In this document: positions 35,974 to 57,725 of the stretch, in pieces
Numbering within the stretch: position 1 is the first letter of the stretch
How the letters are laid out: each line of letters opens with the position of its first letter
Source: Paraspadella gotoi
Lineage: Eukaryota; Chaetognatha
Assembly: GCA_051294375.1 (NCBI GenBank)
Contig: CM119268.1
Coordinates: forward strand, 13,837,037-13,901,036
DNA: 64,000 bases
Direction of reading: 5' to 3'
Notes under the pieces: generated by a model
Database searches by the model: none
What the model was told of the DNA's origin: nothing
The model's input: the letters and a program-made list of their open reading frames with translations, nothing else
Position numbers and translations under genes: made by a program

Positions 35974-36143
35974 ATCGAGGAATGAGGAAGTCGACATCTC
36001 CCTGCTTTTGTTATTCCTTCTATTTTTATCGTTAATTTCTTGTTTTTATTTGGGCAAATTTTTAATGCATTCCGAACTTTTTTTTATTTAACTAGCTCTA
36101 ATTAATTTGTTCTTTAATGATATACCTACGTTTTGGGACGAAA

Positions 36144-36149
36144 AATAAA
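36144..36149 (+). other. Polyadenylation signal of the PTP gene
   Basis: AATAAA 171 bases after the stop codon, the first canonical hexamer downstream. Confidence 0.5.
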
Positions 36150-36285
36150 TATTACTTTGCGATTTTGTTTTTATTTTAATATCGAAGAAGTTATCACTGA
36201 TACATCGTTTAATATTTCTTTTAGACTTTCTTCCCATGAAAACAAACCAAAAAATAAAAAAGTTGAAGGAAAGAAAAAAATAATA

Positions 36286-36286
<1 letters not shown>

Positions 36287-36362
<76 letters not shown>
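36287..36362. repeat. (GAAA)n microsatellite
   Basis: Tandem AAAG units grading into GA, between the PTP and TMC genes. A (GTC)n/(GAC)n tract follows at about 36480-36620. The 36150-36860 interval contains no supported gene. Confidence 0.95.
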
Positions 36363-36363
<1 letters not shown>

Positions 36364-36860
36364 ATGGGAGAAAAGAAGAAAGAAAGAAAAGCCAGTTTTC
36401 CTATTCTAGGAAATAGTTGCCCTGGAGACCAAAGTGAAGCTAGAAACAAATCGTCGTCATCCCTAATTTCGTGCACCGGGCGACGACGACGACGGGGAGT
36501 CGCCGGGTCGGAACTGATCTTTGTCGTCGTCATCGTCGTCGTCGTAGTCGTCGTTACAGACCCAGAAATGGTCAATGCTCATGATTTTCGTTGTCGTCGT
36601 CGTTGTCGTCGTCGTCGTCCCTGGTTCTGGAAAGAGACTCATTCTGGTCACATTTGTTTCACGCAAGAAACTGGGAGAGAGAAGTCAGGCGATTCAAGAA
36701 AAGAAAAAAAAATCTGAATTTCGTAACAGAATTTCGCAACAGTTTTACGAATGATATTAGGAGATCTTTTTTTAGAATAACTTATTCTTTACTTTTTTTG
36801 ACAATCGATATCATAACTGTTTTTATACATAATTTAAAAAAAATAAACAAATTATCGAAA

Positions 36861-46007
<9,147 letters not shown>

Positions 46008-46110
46008 AGGCTCAGGTTCTTTCTCAGTTGTATCTCAGTTGTCTTTTGGTTTGGAGTACTCATTCATCGCAGTCTATTTCTATATGACGTGCGTGATTTA
46101 ATGCTTAGAT

Positions 46111-46116
46111 AATAAA
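46111..46116 (+). other. Polyadenylation signal of the TMC gene
   Basis: AATAAA 104 bases after the TMC stop codon. Confidence 0.6.
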
Positions 46117-47222
46117 TGATTGTATTTGTAACTCTTTCACCGGCGTAATTCTTAATGTAAAAGAAAAGCAGGAATAAAAAAGGAAGGATAAAAAGCTAAC
46201 TAACTACGTAGAATGACCAAAAGAAAACGGAAAGGAAGTAAAAAAGAAAAGGGAAAAAAGAAAATGAAAAAAACTAGAGTAGAGGAATCCACCACATCCT
46301 ATTGCATACGGAATCAGATTCTCTGCGCCGAAAGCGAGGCGCCGAACATCCGGTCTCGAAGAGCGATAAACCCTGAGAATTACTGTCGAGAAGTCAAAGG
46401 CCAGAGACGTCAGGAATTAGGAGTTGGTCAGTATTTGGGGAAAAAGCTTGAGGCTAAAGTGGTTTCTCGTTGTGTCCCGAGAGACTTTGGACGTCACCCA
46501 AAGACAATTTAATTTCGTGTACTTTCGAGTAATTTCGTTTGTGTAATAGTATAATTTCGTCCAAGATACATTTTATGCTTATTACTGCTTAATCTGATCG
46601 AAGAGGAGACTCGCTTGCAATCCGTAAAAAGAAACTCGGAGAGTGAGTTCGCGTTCACACATCCGAGTCAAAGTAGCAATCGTTTGGGTCAAAGAGTGAA
46701 AGTGAAACTCAACTTCGGCTTTGACTCTAAAAATCGCAGACGTGAATCGTAAAATGGAAGAAGATTTATCGTCGCATTTGGAGGAAATGGAGTGAACGGA
46801 GAAAATGGAAAGTGAAAAAGGAAAAGAAAGAGAAAGTAAAAACAAAGTGAGGAAAGTGGAAAGTGAAGAAAGGGTAACGTGAAGGAAAGGGTTAGCGAAG
46901 GATGTGAGATTGAAGTGAAGGAACGGTGATTAAATTAGAAAGTGAAAGTAAAAAGGAAAGAGAAAGGAAAGAAAAACTAGAGGCAAAAGAGTGAAATAAG
47001 GAAAAAGTAAAGAAAGTTTAATAAAACTAAATTGAAGGAAATGGAAGGTCAATAAAAATTTGAAGGCCGTATGCGATAGAAAAATAAAAAATAATTTTTT
47101 TTTAAAAATTAAAGTTAAAACTTACTACCTTTCTTTTTTTAAAGTTATTTGGGGTAAGATAATTTTCCGTATTATTCAAAAGTTGTGATATAAATCCTTT
47201 CTTTTCGTTGTTTGGGACGATT

Positions 47223-47385
47223 AGAGACAGTTTGAGTTTACTTTTGACAACGATTTTGTTTTTATGCAAAACAGACATGTTTCGGCTTCATTTCATAACG
47301 CTGATGAAGGCTTGAAATGAAGCCGAAACATGTCTGTTTTGCATAAAAATAAAATCGTTGTCAAAAGTAAACTCAAACTGTCTCT
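47223..47385. repeat. Palindromic repeat with hammerhead-like motif, copy 2
   Basis: Arms of about 70 bases (AGAGACAGTTTGAG... and ...CTCAAACTGTCTCT) are near-perfect inverted copies. The centre reads GCTGATGAAGGCTTGAAATG then AAGCCGAAACATGTC on the plus strand: CTGATGA, a short hairpin, and GAAAC. Confidence 0.9.
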
Positions 47386-47922
47386 ATTAAAAAGTTTAAG
47401 ACTAAGTTGTTTCATATCATCATCTCTTTCCTCTACTTTTTTCGCCTCACGATTTTCAAATCTCATCTTTTTTTCATTTCCTCCTTTTAACGAGTTTTTT
47501 CCCTTCGCTTATTTTCTCTTTGAAAACTTTTCTTTTTCTCTCTCTCTCTTTTATCACTTTTTTCCTTTTCTCATTTTCTTCAAGTTTTTTTTTATGGCTT
47601 CTTTCACTTCACTTACTTTATTACTTCCTATATACACTATCTCGCAGACAAATTTTTTTCATTATATTATATATTTTCACTATATTCCTCCATCTGAAAA
47701 GACTGATCCGATTTTCCAAACTCTTTGTTGCTTACCGTCACTTTTGCAACGACTTTTTGCATATGGTAAAAAGTGTTTCTCTTTTTTTTCTCCTTTTTTT
47801 CGTCAAAACCCAAGAATCAATTCTTGTAACGTAGTCTTAGTATTATTATTGTTATTTTTTCTTTCAGTTCCTCGGTTGCACGAAGTACTTTTCTCCCCAA
47901 TTTACATAGTGCGAGAAGCGAG

Positions 47923-47925
<3 letters not shown>

Positions 47926-48011
<86 letters not shown>

Positions 48012-48036
48012 AGAGAGAGAAGAGAGAGAGAGAACG
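47926..48036. repeat. (GA)n microsatellite
   Basis: About 110 bases of nearly pure GA, the longest such tract in the window. Confidence 0.95.
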
Positions 48037-49244
48037 AGAGAACCAAGTGAAAGAAACCGAGAGGGGGGGGGCGGAGACTTTTTTTTACTGGGAGGAGTCG
48101 AAAGCGTCAGCGCCCGCACAGCCGCTGCAGCCGCCGCGCCCGCCGCGCCCGCCGCGCCAGCCTTCGTCCGCCGTCCTGCCAGGGAAAACAAAGCGCCGTG
48201 AGAATCCTGGCGACGCCGCGCCACGAAATTCCGGAAATCAACGTCGACGTCTTTGTTTATCGTCGTCCACCACCTGGGGAGAAAAAACGGAATTCTTCGC
48301 CTTCGTTTTCGCCTTTCGTCTTTCGCCTCACTTCGCCCGGTTTCGCCATTGTTTGCCATCGTTTTTATCTTTGCCATTGGCCGTATTATTGCCATCCGTC
48401 TTCGCCATTCGACGTCTTCTTGCCATTTGTCTTCCATTACCCCGCTCGTATGTTCCCGCGCTTCCCCGCAGCGAAACGACCGCTCGATATCCCGTTGTCA
48501 ACAAGATTTACGCGCCCCGTTGCTAAGGGGATTTTTTCGTCGCCGTCGCTAGCAGGATGGTTTTTTTTTTTACTGAAACTAATCATATTACTTAGGTAAT
48601 GCACAAAAACTATAAAATAGGATAAATTATAATTTAATTATTTTTTAATTATTTATTCATCTATCAAAGGATTTTTGCCCATTTTGAATATTTTTCAGAG
48701 CTACTTGAAAAAATTTTCGTATTTCTTTTAAGACTAGGCTAAATTCAAACTGCATATCTGACTAACCTATTACTACAGCTATTTACATGTTACGGGCGTG
48801 CATTTTAATCAGTAACAATGTGGTGGCAATTCTCTCAGTTACGCGCCAAGAGGGATACAAAAACAAGTTAATTGCCACCGGGAAGAGAATAAGTACTCCC
48901 ACTCCAAATAAAGCGAATAAAATGTAAACTTTAAACTTTAAGGTGAAAGATAATTAAAGATAAGTTAAAGATTAAAGTTTAAAGATTAAAAATTAAAGAT
49001 AAGTAAAAGATATTTAACAAACAATTTTTTTTCACACTCATTTTTTCTTCTTTTTTTTCAATAACCTTCCATCAAAACCAAAATTCCCCCCGGGAATTTT
49101 CGTCTCGTCGATTCTGCTTCGCGTGACGCCAAACATCAGCGCCATTTCGACCCACACCCTCGCGTCAGTCCGTAAGTGATGATTGACGCCTCCATGACAA
49201 TCAAAAGGTAAAGAGCGACGCCTCTGCGTCAATCAAGAAGGTGT

Positions 49245-49490
49245 AGTCGGGCATTGCCTAGGTTCACCTTGCCTAAAAGCATGACACCTTAAGTCATGAC
49301 CCGGTGGCTCATTGAGTAAAGCCATTAGCTCATGACTACTAGGTACTGGTTTCAATCCCAACCCAGCACCTACCCTACGCCGACTGTGATTATCCAAGTG
49401 AGTGACTATCCCAGCTTCCCTGCCCATTCCCTGCCCAATCCAAACTTACGTGAACCTCCTCTACGCTAATTTAGAACGATCTGCCCCGCC
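49245..49490 (+). repeat. tRNA-derived SINE-like element
   Basis: CCGGTGGCTCATTGAGTAAA resembles a pol III A box (TGGCTCA-GTGG type), and GGTTTCAATCCC 50 bases later resembles a B box. A non-tRNA body with short CCCTGCCCATTCCCTGCCCA repeats follows. The head cannot fold as a complete tRNA, so it is a SINE remnant rather than a tRNA gene. Confidence 0.6.
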
Positions 49491-50084
49491 TCCATTCCAA
49501 TCAAAAAGAATTAATGGCCTCCCCCAGGCCACGCCCCTGCCTCGCCCCCTTTTTTTCTAGACTGGCGCAACGACGACGCACGCGGGCGTCAGGAAAAGAA
49601 AAGGAGGAAGAGGAAGAGGATTGACCGGAAGTCGATGTGACGCCGACGCCGAAAGTTGCGTCGCGCCCGGCGCTATCGACGCGGCGTCACTCGGCGCTCT
49701 TTCGATTCCTCGCTGTCGCTCTTATCTTCTTTCTCTTCTACAACGTTTTCTCTCTGAATCCACAATTTAACAAAAAAAGGTAATTCTAAAATAATCTTTG
49801 ATATTTGGCTAAACCAACAAGTAAAAGTTTACCAACTGGGCAAAAAGATTTTTCGGATGACCTACTAGAATTTGCTGTAGGTAAATTTTAGAGATACCAA
49901 AAAAAATTTTTCAATCAATTTTTTTTTTTTAAAACTAATGAGCCATAACGACCTTAAACAGTTACAGTTATAAATTAGTGGTGGACAATTCGTCAACCGG
50001 AACCGAAAGAATGACAGTTCGGTTTAAAGTAATAAATTATCAACTGAAAAACGCAACTAACGCTAACGAGAAAACCCGCATAAG

Positions 50085-50125
50085 GGTTTTGCTGAAGCGC
50101 GAAACATTTCTGACGCATCTAATCA
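50085..50125 (+). repeat. Degenerate hammerhead-like motif, copy 4
   Basis: TTTTGCTGAAGCGCGAAACA followed by TTTCTGACGCATC resembles the loop motif of the palindromic repeats, with a minimal stem. Confidence 0.35.
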
Positions 50126-50167
50126 TAATATTTTTCTAATTTGTTGATGTATAAGGTATTTGTTTAT

Positions 50168-50455
50168 TTAGCTGTTTATGGCAAGAATTCTTAGCGGCGA
50201 TAATTTTAAAGTTTTTCTGTAAGAAAGCCATTTTCGAGCTACACCGGGGTGATAGCGTAGTCTCTTTTCTAAATTCACAGATGATAAAGTGTGATGAGCC
50301 TGTTTTCGAAGTCCACGTTCTGGATTGCCAGGGTACAATGGCAACATGTCCTCACAATCAAAGAGGAGATGGGCGAGGTTCGGCCCAACACTCTCGTGCT
50401 CTTTTAAACTCCACTTGGCGCTCTTCATACTAAATTCGTTTAGTGCAATTGGCAT
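50168..50455 (-). pseudogene. Possible retroelement coding remnant
   Basis: An open frame of 95 codons with an amino-acid mix unlike the low-complexity shadows around it. It includes VGPNLAHLLFDCED, which resembles the 'EHLLFxC' segment near the C-end of non-LTR retrotransposon polyproteins. There is no other retroelement motif, so the call is tentative. Confidence 0.3.
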
Positions 50456-51937
50456 TTTTTAAGCCCATTACGTTTTTTTTCCTTTAATGAAATTTTTTCA
50501 CACTTAAAAGTCAATTATTATATTTGGATAAAGAACGGTTTCGATATTTTAATTTTAAAATGTATTTAATGAAATTAGGTTTTTTTTATTAAGTTCATAA
50601 AAAATATTTTAAAAATTACGCTTTTCCTCATCGACCATTTACTTTTTTTTTCTCGGTCATTGAACGAAGACGGGAAATTGAAAGGGTTGGAATTCTGCCC
50701 AAAAAAAATGGAGGATGATTGGGGAAAAAGTACTTCGGTCCATGTCCACATACAAAAAAAAAAACAACTTAATCTCAGCAGACAGAAATGGATGAAAACG
50801 AGACGAAACTTTTTATCTTTATTACATTAAAACGTCTTTTTAACGTCGAATCCTCGCTCGACCCTAGTCGAAAAAAAATTAACAAAAAAATGTACTTTTT
50901 GTTTTCAGGTTTTTTTTCGTCAGTAAAAAAAATTGTTGTGTTCGATGCCCCATGAAAGAGATAGATCAAGCGATCCGGAGACCCGTAGACCTATAAACCC
51001 ATTCTCAGCGGGTTTTTTTTTTTTATTTGATTCTTTTTTTTTTTCCTTTTTCAAAACAACCCAAAATATTGAATTATTCTCCTTTTTTTACGAACGATCA
51101 TTTTTCCCTCTGAAACGCTGGAGAGAAAAAAAAACTAAGTTTTTTGCAGAGATGAATTCGTTTTTGATGAAAATAGCGATTGAACGCGACGTCACTATAA
51201 TGATTTAAAAAACTCGTCGAAAGTACAACCAAAACGTAAGATTATCAAATAGTTTTGATTTCATTTGGAATTCGTTTAAAAATAAATAACGACCTGAGAA
51301 TTTGGGGTTTTTTTATCTGTGGGAGAGCTTGGTGTTATCAGTTATCAGTTGTTATCATTATTTTTTCTTCGCCTGTAAACTGAAAGCTAATTTTCGTTTC
51401 CCTATCTTTCAACCTGTAAATATTGATTGTTGACATATTTTGCACCTTATAAACTGGAAATTAAGAAATTAAGCCCTCTCACCACTGTATTTTCATCCAA
51501 TATATTGTCCTATTTTAAACGGATTTTCGTTTGTAACGAATTTGTCAACAGTTTTGATATTAGTTTTATTGTCGTCTTTCTTAAAGATAAAATCATACGA
51601 TTTTAAAAAAGATTATGAAAAATCTATGAAAAATCACTGCATAAAACATTTGTAACTTAGACATCAAAATACCGTTAGGGAAAACTTTTTTCAAGAAATA
51701 ATCATTGAATCATTTGGCATCTCTTTCTCAAGGTGAAACCATGGGTTTTAATTAAATGATGAAATGAATAAAGTTATAAATGTATAAGGCATAATTAGGT
51801 AATTACATGTATAAAAGCTTATAGAAACAACAAACAGTGTTGCTTAACAATGTTTTCGGGTTTCAGATTATGGTGCACTTTTGATTTTACTCTCCCTTCC
51901 TTTCTTTTCTCTTCTATCTTTCTCTTTCTCAGTAAAG

Positions 51938-53246
51938 ATGGCGGACGCAGATAAAGGTATCGTCGGCGTGGTGGACCCCGACGATAGAGACGCCAACGAC
52001 AAACACGGAAACTCAGAAACAAAAGACGAGAAGTTTCATCTCTACCGTCGACGATGGCTCGTGCTCGTCATTTTTTGCCTCACCTCCATGACGAACTCCT
52101 TCCAGGTAATATCACAACCCGTTGGATACGACTGTTCCTTCCATCTCCGGACCCAATGACCAAGGGCTCTAGCCCTGGTTGGAACAGTCCTTGCCAAAAA
52201 GAGTGACAAGCCTCACGCCGCATCCGGAAAGCAAGGCAACTGACAGAAAAATATCCCAGACTCACTGGGCACACTAAGTGTGGGGCCTGTCCTCACTCAC
52301 AGTCAGTTGCCTTGATTTCCGGAACTTCGCATCCGGCGGTAAGCTTGCTCCGTCACTTATTTATAACATTTGTTTATTTTTGTCAAACCACAATGACTGT
52401 TTCTAAGTGCTTACTGAACGGAAAAAATATACATAAATTCATAATAGTCGTATTATTGAAAAAAATATGTTTTTAGCCATTCTATAGTTAGAATAACGGA
52501 GCATTCACTTATTTACTGGTTGTACCAATTTCATAAAACTGTATTTCTGTCGCTCAAGTGATAAAATTCGTCAGAGATTCCTAAATCAGTAAATGTAATC
52601 AGCAACGGTCCCGCCTCGTTCCCTTTACGATTTAAATCCGCTAGAGCTGTGAATAATTGCGGCCATTACTTAATTCCCGATTCACGAATCAGTAATCACG
52701 AATCAAAAATCCTCATTAACGAATCACAGACAGACAGAGAGAGAGTCACAAAGACAGAGAGAGAATGAACGTAAGGAAAAAAACTTACCATCCCTCACTT
52801 ACCAATCAGTGGGCGGAGTACGTGATCATCATGCCGCAAGTGGCGTTCTTCTACAACGACTCTCTCCCCGCGGACGAAGGGAATCGAACCAACTACATCA
52901 CTTGGACCTCGATGATCTACATGTTGACCTACATCCCCTTCGTCTTCGTCTTCGCCTGGTTTGTCTCCAAGTTCGGGCTGAGGTGGTGCGCCCTCATGGC
53001 CAACGGACTCAACACAGTCGGAACTTGGATCAAGGTGGGCCGGGGATAGTGATAAGGATAGAGATTTTACCTTGTCATAAAATACAAAATCAATTTTATT
53101 AATTGTAAGATGTCCAATTTTGCAATCGCCAGGTCGCCAGCGTTCGATCTGATTTATTCGGCGTTGCGTTCTTTGGCCAATGCTTTACCGGCACCGCGCA
53201 AAGCTTCATCCTCGGAGTTCCAGGCGAGCATCTGTCTCTGTCTCTT

Positions 53247-53321
<75 letters not shown>

Positions 53322-53611
53322 GGACTGTTTCCCTCTGTAACCTGTCTATCTCCCTCCGTTTGAACAACCAATCGCCAATCAGCCTACCAAGCTGCCATCT
53401 GGTTCGGCGCCTCCGAGTTGTCAATGGCGACGGCGTTCGGCGTCTTCGGCAATACAACTCGGCGTCGGCCTGGGATTCCGTCCCGCCTCTGCTGGTGCCG
53501 GATCCGGACGAGATTCCGGAAGGGAAGGACAAGATGGCCGAAATGACTAGGGGATGGTGAGATAGAGCGAGAGTGAGAGAGAGAGAGTGAGAGACAAACA
53601 GAGAGAAGGGA

Positions 53612-53707
<96 letters not shown>

Positions 53708-55871
53708 AAACAAAGAGTGAATTTAAAAAAAAAAACAGATTGTAACAAAGAGCGAAATAGAGTATAAATGTAAAAAAGTTATAAAGGAAGACAGAAGTAA
53801 AGAAAGAAATAAGAGAGAATCAAAGAAGACGAAAAAGAAAAAAAAGGAAGGAAAGTTCCTCCACTCCGCTCAAACTCGATCCATCGCCAGGTACACTCTA
53901 CTCGTCGCCATCGCCGTCCTCTCCACGGTTCTCCTCCTACTCGTCCTCCTCTTTTATAAGAAGGCGCCGCCGACGCCGCCCAGCAAGGCGCAGGTGGAAC
54001 ATAATTGGAATTAATTTGGAATGAAAAAAACAAACAAACAAAATAGCAATTTCAGTGATAATCTACGCTTTTTAACTGTTTTTGAGGGTACCTATTCTTT
54101 TACAAATAAAACATTTAATGTGATGTTTCAACGTTTAAAAAGGAAGCAATAGAATAGAATAGAATAGAAATTGGAAAATTAACGTAAACCACATCATCTT
54201 TTCCAACCCCAATTTCGTCCCAACCTCCAGCTGGCCTTGCAGGAGCAGCTCAGCGCCGAATCCTCCTCCGGCGACTACATCCGCTCCTTGAAGACTCTCT
54301 TGACCGACCCTCACTACTGTTTGATCCTCTTCTCGTACGGATTTAACACCGGGTCTTACTACGCTATAGGTTGTCGGAAATAAACCGATCACTGCAAAGG
54401 GATTATTTGTCTTTTAACTTGACTGCATTTTATGGATGTTGTAACGAAAATTAACCATGATTACCTCACTACTTTAACAAATGCTCTAAGGTTTTGTCCA
54501 TTCTTTAGGAACACTTTTGAACCCGATTTTATTGGACGAATTCAACAATGACAAAGATGAAAGGACCCGAGCGAATCAGAACGCGGGCTGGATCGGACTT
54601 ACCTTCGTCCTCACCGGTCTTGCTGGTGAGAATCTATTTTATCTACTAAAATCACTCCCAGAGTCTTTAAGTCTTGTTCCTTTGTTTTTGCTTTTTAAAC
54701 TGTCAAAAGAGGGATGACGTACCTTCTCATTAAATAAACAAATGATAACCTATTGACGGAAACTTCGACATAATTATATAATATATATACTATTAGTTTA
54801 TTAGATATGCTCTTTTAAAAACAACCTCTTTTACCATAAAAATCATTATTTTCTAAAGAATGTTCGTAGGTTCCATCTTGGCTGGAATTTGCTTGGACAA
54901 ATGGAAAAGATTCAAATTAACAACCATTATCATTTACATATGTTGCTTCGTTTCTACTTTGGTCTACACGTTCACTCTTCAACTCAGGTAATTTGATTCA
55001 TGAATTAACATTACATGTACAAATTAAATGATATTGATATCACGACATTAATTGACTCAAATAGGTCGATTGTTCTCGACTACATCACGATCGGCGTGAT
55101 GGGATTCTTCATGACCGGCTACTTACCAATCGGATTCGAATTTGCCGCGGAAATTACTTACCCTGTTCCCGAAGGGACATCGACCGGCCTCCTCAACTGC
55201 ATGGCGCAGGTGGGTTTTATGGTTTGAAGACATATGTAATTTCATGTAATACGATTTCGTAATATGGAACTCTTAGGTTTTCGGCGTCTTGATGACTTTT
55301 GCTGGTTCCTACATCGTGGACAAAAGCGTCTTGGGATTCAATCTCATGTGTTGCATCATTCTCGGTCAGTCCGTAATTACTGAGGTCACCGCAAAACCTA
55401 ATCACATTCCGTTAAATGCCAAGTGTGAAGTTTACACGTACAGTTATAATGATATTGTAAAATGAGAATTTGCGAAACAGAAGGCACAAAATTGCCTGAA
55501 GGCAAAAATGCAAAGTTCCAGAGTACAAATACGTAAAAATTTATCGAGAGCTAAATTTTTTTAAAACATGAAATAATTTTAATGTCCGAAATTACAAAAT
55601 ACGAATTATGTAAAAATCGCACCAAATTAGCCACTGCGAAATTCCAAAACTTAAAAATTGCAAAATTGCTGAGTTCAGTGACGCCAATCGGGCCCTCGAC
55701 GCCACGCCCATTTTTATTCCCTCAGGAATCGGCAGCGTCATGATGATCGTCGTCAAGGAAGACAAGAAGCGGCAGCGCGCCGGAACCAAAACGGAACCGG
55801 TGCCCACGTCGGACGGAGCCGCGCCGCTGAGCGAAAACCGAGTGGCGCCCTCGCCGGAAGTCAAACTCTGA
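51938..55871 (+). CDS. FLVCR-like SLC49/MFS transporter, 11 exons
   Basis: Exons 51938-52105, 52810-53034, 53133-53223, 53383-53556, 53891-53993, 54231-54369, 54509-54625, 54870-54987, 55065-55209, 55277-55364 and 55726-55871 give about 504 residues, the size of FLVCR1/2. A short cytosolic N-terminus leads to [77 protein letters not shown] and PPLLVPDP, all typical of this subfamily, follow. FLVCR proteins export choline/ethanolamine (earlier, heme) across plasma or mitochondrial membranes; the substrate here is inferred. Exon 4 has an apparent +1 and -2 change around 53450-53490 that breaks the frame; homology is clear on both sides. Intron 3 uses a GC donor (CAG|GCGAGC). Confidence 0.85.
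52224..52322. repeat. Inverted repeat pair in FLVCR-like intron 1
   Basis: CCGGAAAGCAAGGCAACTGAC at 52224-52244 pairs with GTCAGTTGCCTTGATTTCCGG at 52302-52322 with one mismatch, around a 57-base loop. It may be a small MITE or a stable intronic hairpin. Confidence 0.7.
53246..53321. repeat. (CT)n microsatellite in FLVCR-like intron 3
   Basis: About 75 bases of CT within a 159-base intron, starting about 22 bases after the GC donor. Confidence 0.95.
53609..53709. repeat. (GAAA)n microsatellite in FLVCR-like intron 4
   Basis: About 100 bases of uninterrupted GAAA units. Confidence 0.95.
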
Positions 55872-56759
55872 TCGACCCTCATCGATTTAATTTTTTTTTT
55901 TTTTTCAAAATACTTTTTTTTTTTGTCTCCGTCGTTCTTTCTTCTTCTTCCTCCTTCGCTTTAAAAAATCCCCAACATATCTCACCGTTCCTTTTTCATT
56001 TCTCATACATATTATAATTTATTTTAAAAAAAAACCGCTCAATGTTCATCGATTAGTCGTTGTTTTCTTGTACAAAATGTATCTTTTTTAAAAAAAAGCA
56101 TTTTCCTATGCCCGCACTGTGATCGTATTTAGCTACGATTCAAACATTTATTAACATGCGAACGCATTTTCTATGGCATATCATCTGAGTGGGCGACTTT
56201 TCGTCATCAAAACATGATCTAGCCTCTCTTTAGTCGATCGCTCTAAGCAGCAATACTAAGTGATTTTATTGCTCGTATTGTTTCACTTTTTATCGATTCG
56301 AATTTTATATTCGTGAAGTAAACAAGAAAAAAATTTGACTGAAAAGTGTGAATTATTGAGTCAGTATTTTGTTTCTTGGAGATAGAGAAAACAAATGAAC
56401 TTAAGAAGGAAGTAATAAGAGCTACGATAGAAAAAGAAAGAAATTATTATCTGCAAACGATAGGCGGAATAGTGCAGCGGTCAAACGCTCCATTAGGACG
56501 TACGATTTCTGCAAACTTACGTTACGTTACTGACACTGATTATAACACCGGGAACACGTTTTCGGGAGCATAAAAAACCAGTTTTACCTGTCTTGATAAG
56601 ACGCTTGGGACACGCATATCTATTCCACTTTTTTATCCCTCATTAAAATAATTAAACCGGTATTTCGATGAAAACAAAAAATTCTCGGACTTGTGACTCG
56701 GCAAAATTGTTTTGAAGCCGCTGTATTTTCTTTCTTAACAAAATTAAAAAAAGGATAAT

Positions 56760-57112
56760 ATGGTGTTGACTTTGAGTCTCGTCATAAAGAGTGATTCAAT
56801 CACGACAACGGTAAGAAATTAAAAGAAACTCGATATTTGTCTTTCTAGTAACGATATAACTTTTGGCTTAATCTTAAGGTTATCATTTCAACTTTTGTTG
56901 TCCTTGTGATATTTTCCTTGGCATTGTGGATGTTTTTTAGAGAAGCATTGCGCCAGGTAATTTGATTGTTAATTAAGCAGTAGACATGAGATAGTATTTT
57001 TATGCAACTCTGTCAGAGTTTCATTTTACAGAATGAGCGGGAAATCCGACCGCAGCAATATAACGTGCCGTACGAAGAATTGCCTTTCGGTGTTCAAGAA
57101 GTCGCTGAATGA
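56760..57112 (+). CDS. Single-pass membrane microprotein of 69 residues, three exons
   Basis: Exons 56760-56810, 56879-56956 and 57032-57112 each end on a codon boundary and are separated by short introns of 68 and 75 bases with good splice sites (ACG|GTAAGA, CAG|GTAATT, TTAAG, TTTTACAG). The product starts MVLTLSLVIKSDSITTT. One hydrophobic helix (VIISTFVVLVIFSLALWMFF) follows, then a charged tail REALRQNEREIRPQQYN and VPYEELPFGVQ. An AATAAA lies about 215 bases after the stop. No family is recognised; it resembles small integral membrane proteins in layout only. It lies 0.9 kb downstream of the FLVCR-like gene on the same strand. Frame continuity over three exons is the main support. Confidence 0.6.
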
Positions 57113-57689
57113 AAATGAGATTTTGGCCAGAGAATGGAGAACTTCGAGATTTTCATAAATTATACAGTTAATTTAACAACCAAAGCATATTTATATAATT
57201 TATGAGTAGGCGGTACAAAATTATAGAAAGTTTCTCGCTTTTTACTTTAGCAGGTTGTCAAAAACAGAGTCATATTGCAAAATATGTATCCGAAATTATT
57301 TTACCTGTAATTTCGTTATCTTTGTGACAATAAACTAATTAATCAATATGAAGAATATCATTGATAAATATTCTGAATGAGTCATTAAGATAAGATAGTT
57401 CCATAAAACAATGACTGGATTCAATTGATACGTAAAAATTTACTTGAATCATTTATTGAAGAGAAAGTTACTTTTCTAGATGAGTTCCCTTCAACCTTAC
57501 ATCTGATATGTGTTGTAATAATACTATATAATACCATATTACTAATATGGTCACTATCGACTAATTCGCTTTGATAAAGAATCAAGATTATCTTTACTTC
57601 GGTCTGAGGTTTTTTTTTTCAAACGTTACGAAAAAGTTAAAGTACAGTTTTCTAAATTTATCTTAGTTGTACATTGTCAAATGTAATTA

Positions 57690-57725
<36 letters not shown>

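Larger units (their letters stand above)
46200..51930. other. Intergenic region between the TMC and FLVCR-like genes
   Basis: Holds a palindromic repeat (47223-47385), a (GA)n tract (47926-48036), a GC-rich patch (48060-48530), a tRNA-derived SINE-like element (49245-49490) and a possible retroelement fragment (50168-50455). The GC-rich patch could be a promoter or CpG-like region. The remainder is AT-rich with no gene that I can support; a 398-codon plus frame at 47330-48526 is low complexity. Confidence 0.5.

Noticed and set aside
47330-48526. 398-codon plus-strand open frame
   Set aside because: It runs through half of a palindromic repeat, AT-rich DNA, a (GA)n tract giving (ER)n, and a GC-rich patch. 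No motif, no splice context and changing composition along its length.
49260-49360. Functional tRNA gene
   Set aside because: A- and B-box-like sequences are present but the acceptor stem does not pair and the head runs into a non-tRNA tail; a SINE explains it better.
53206-53748. Minus-strand 180-codon frame in the FLVCR-like gene
   Set aside because: Composed of (CT)n and (GAAA)n microsatellites in introns 3 and 4.
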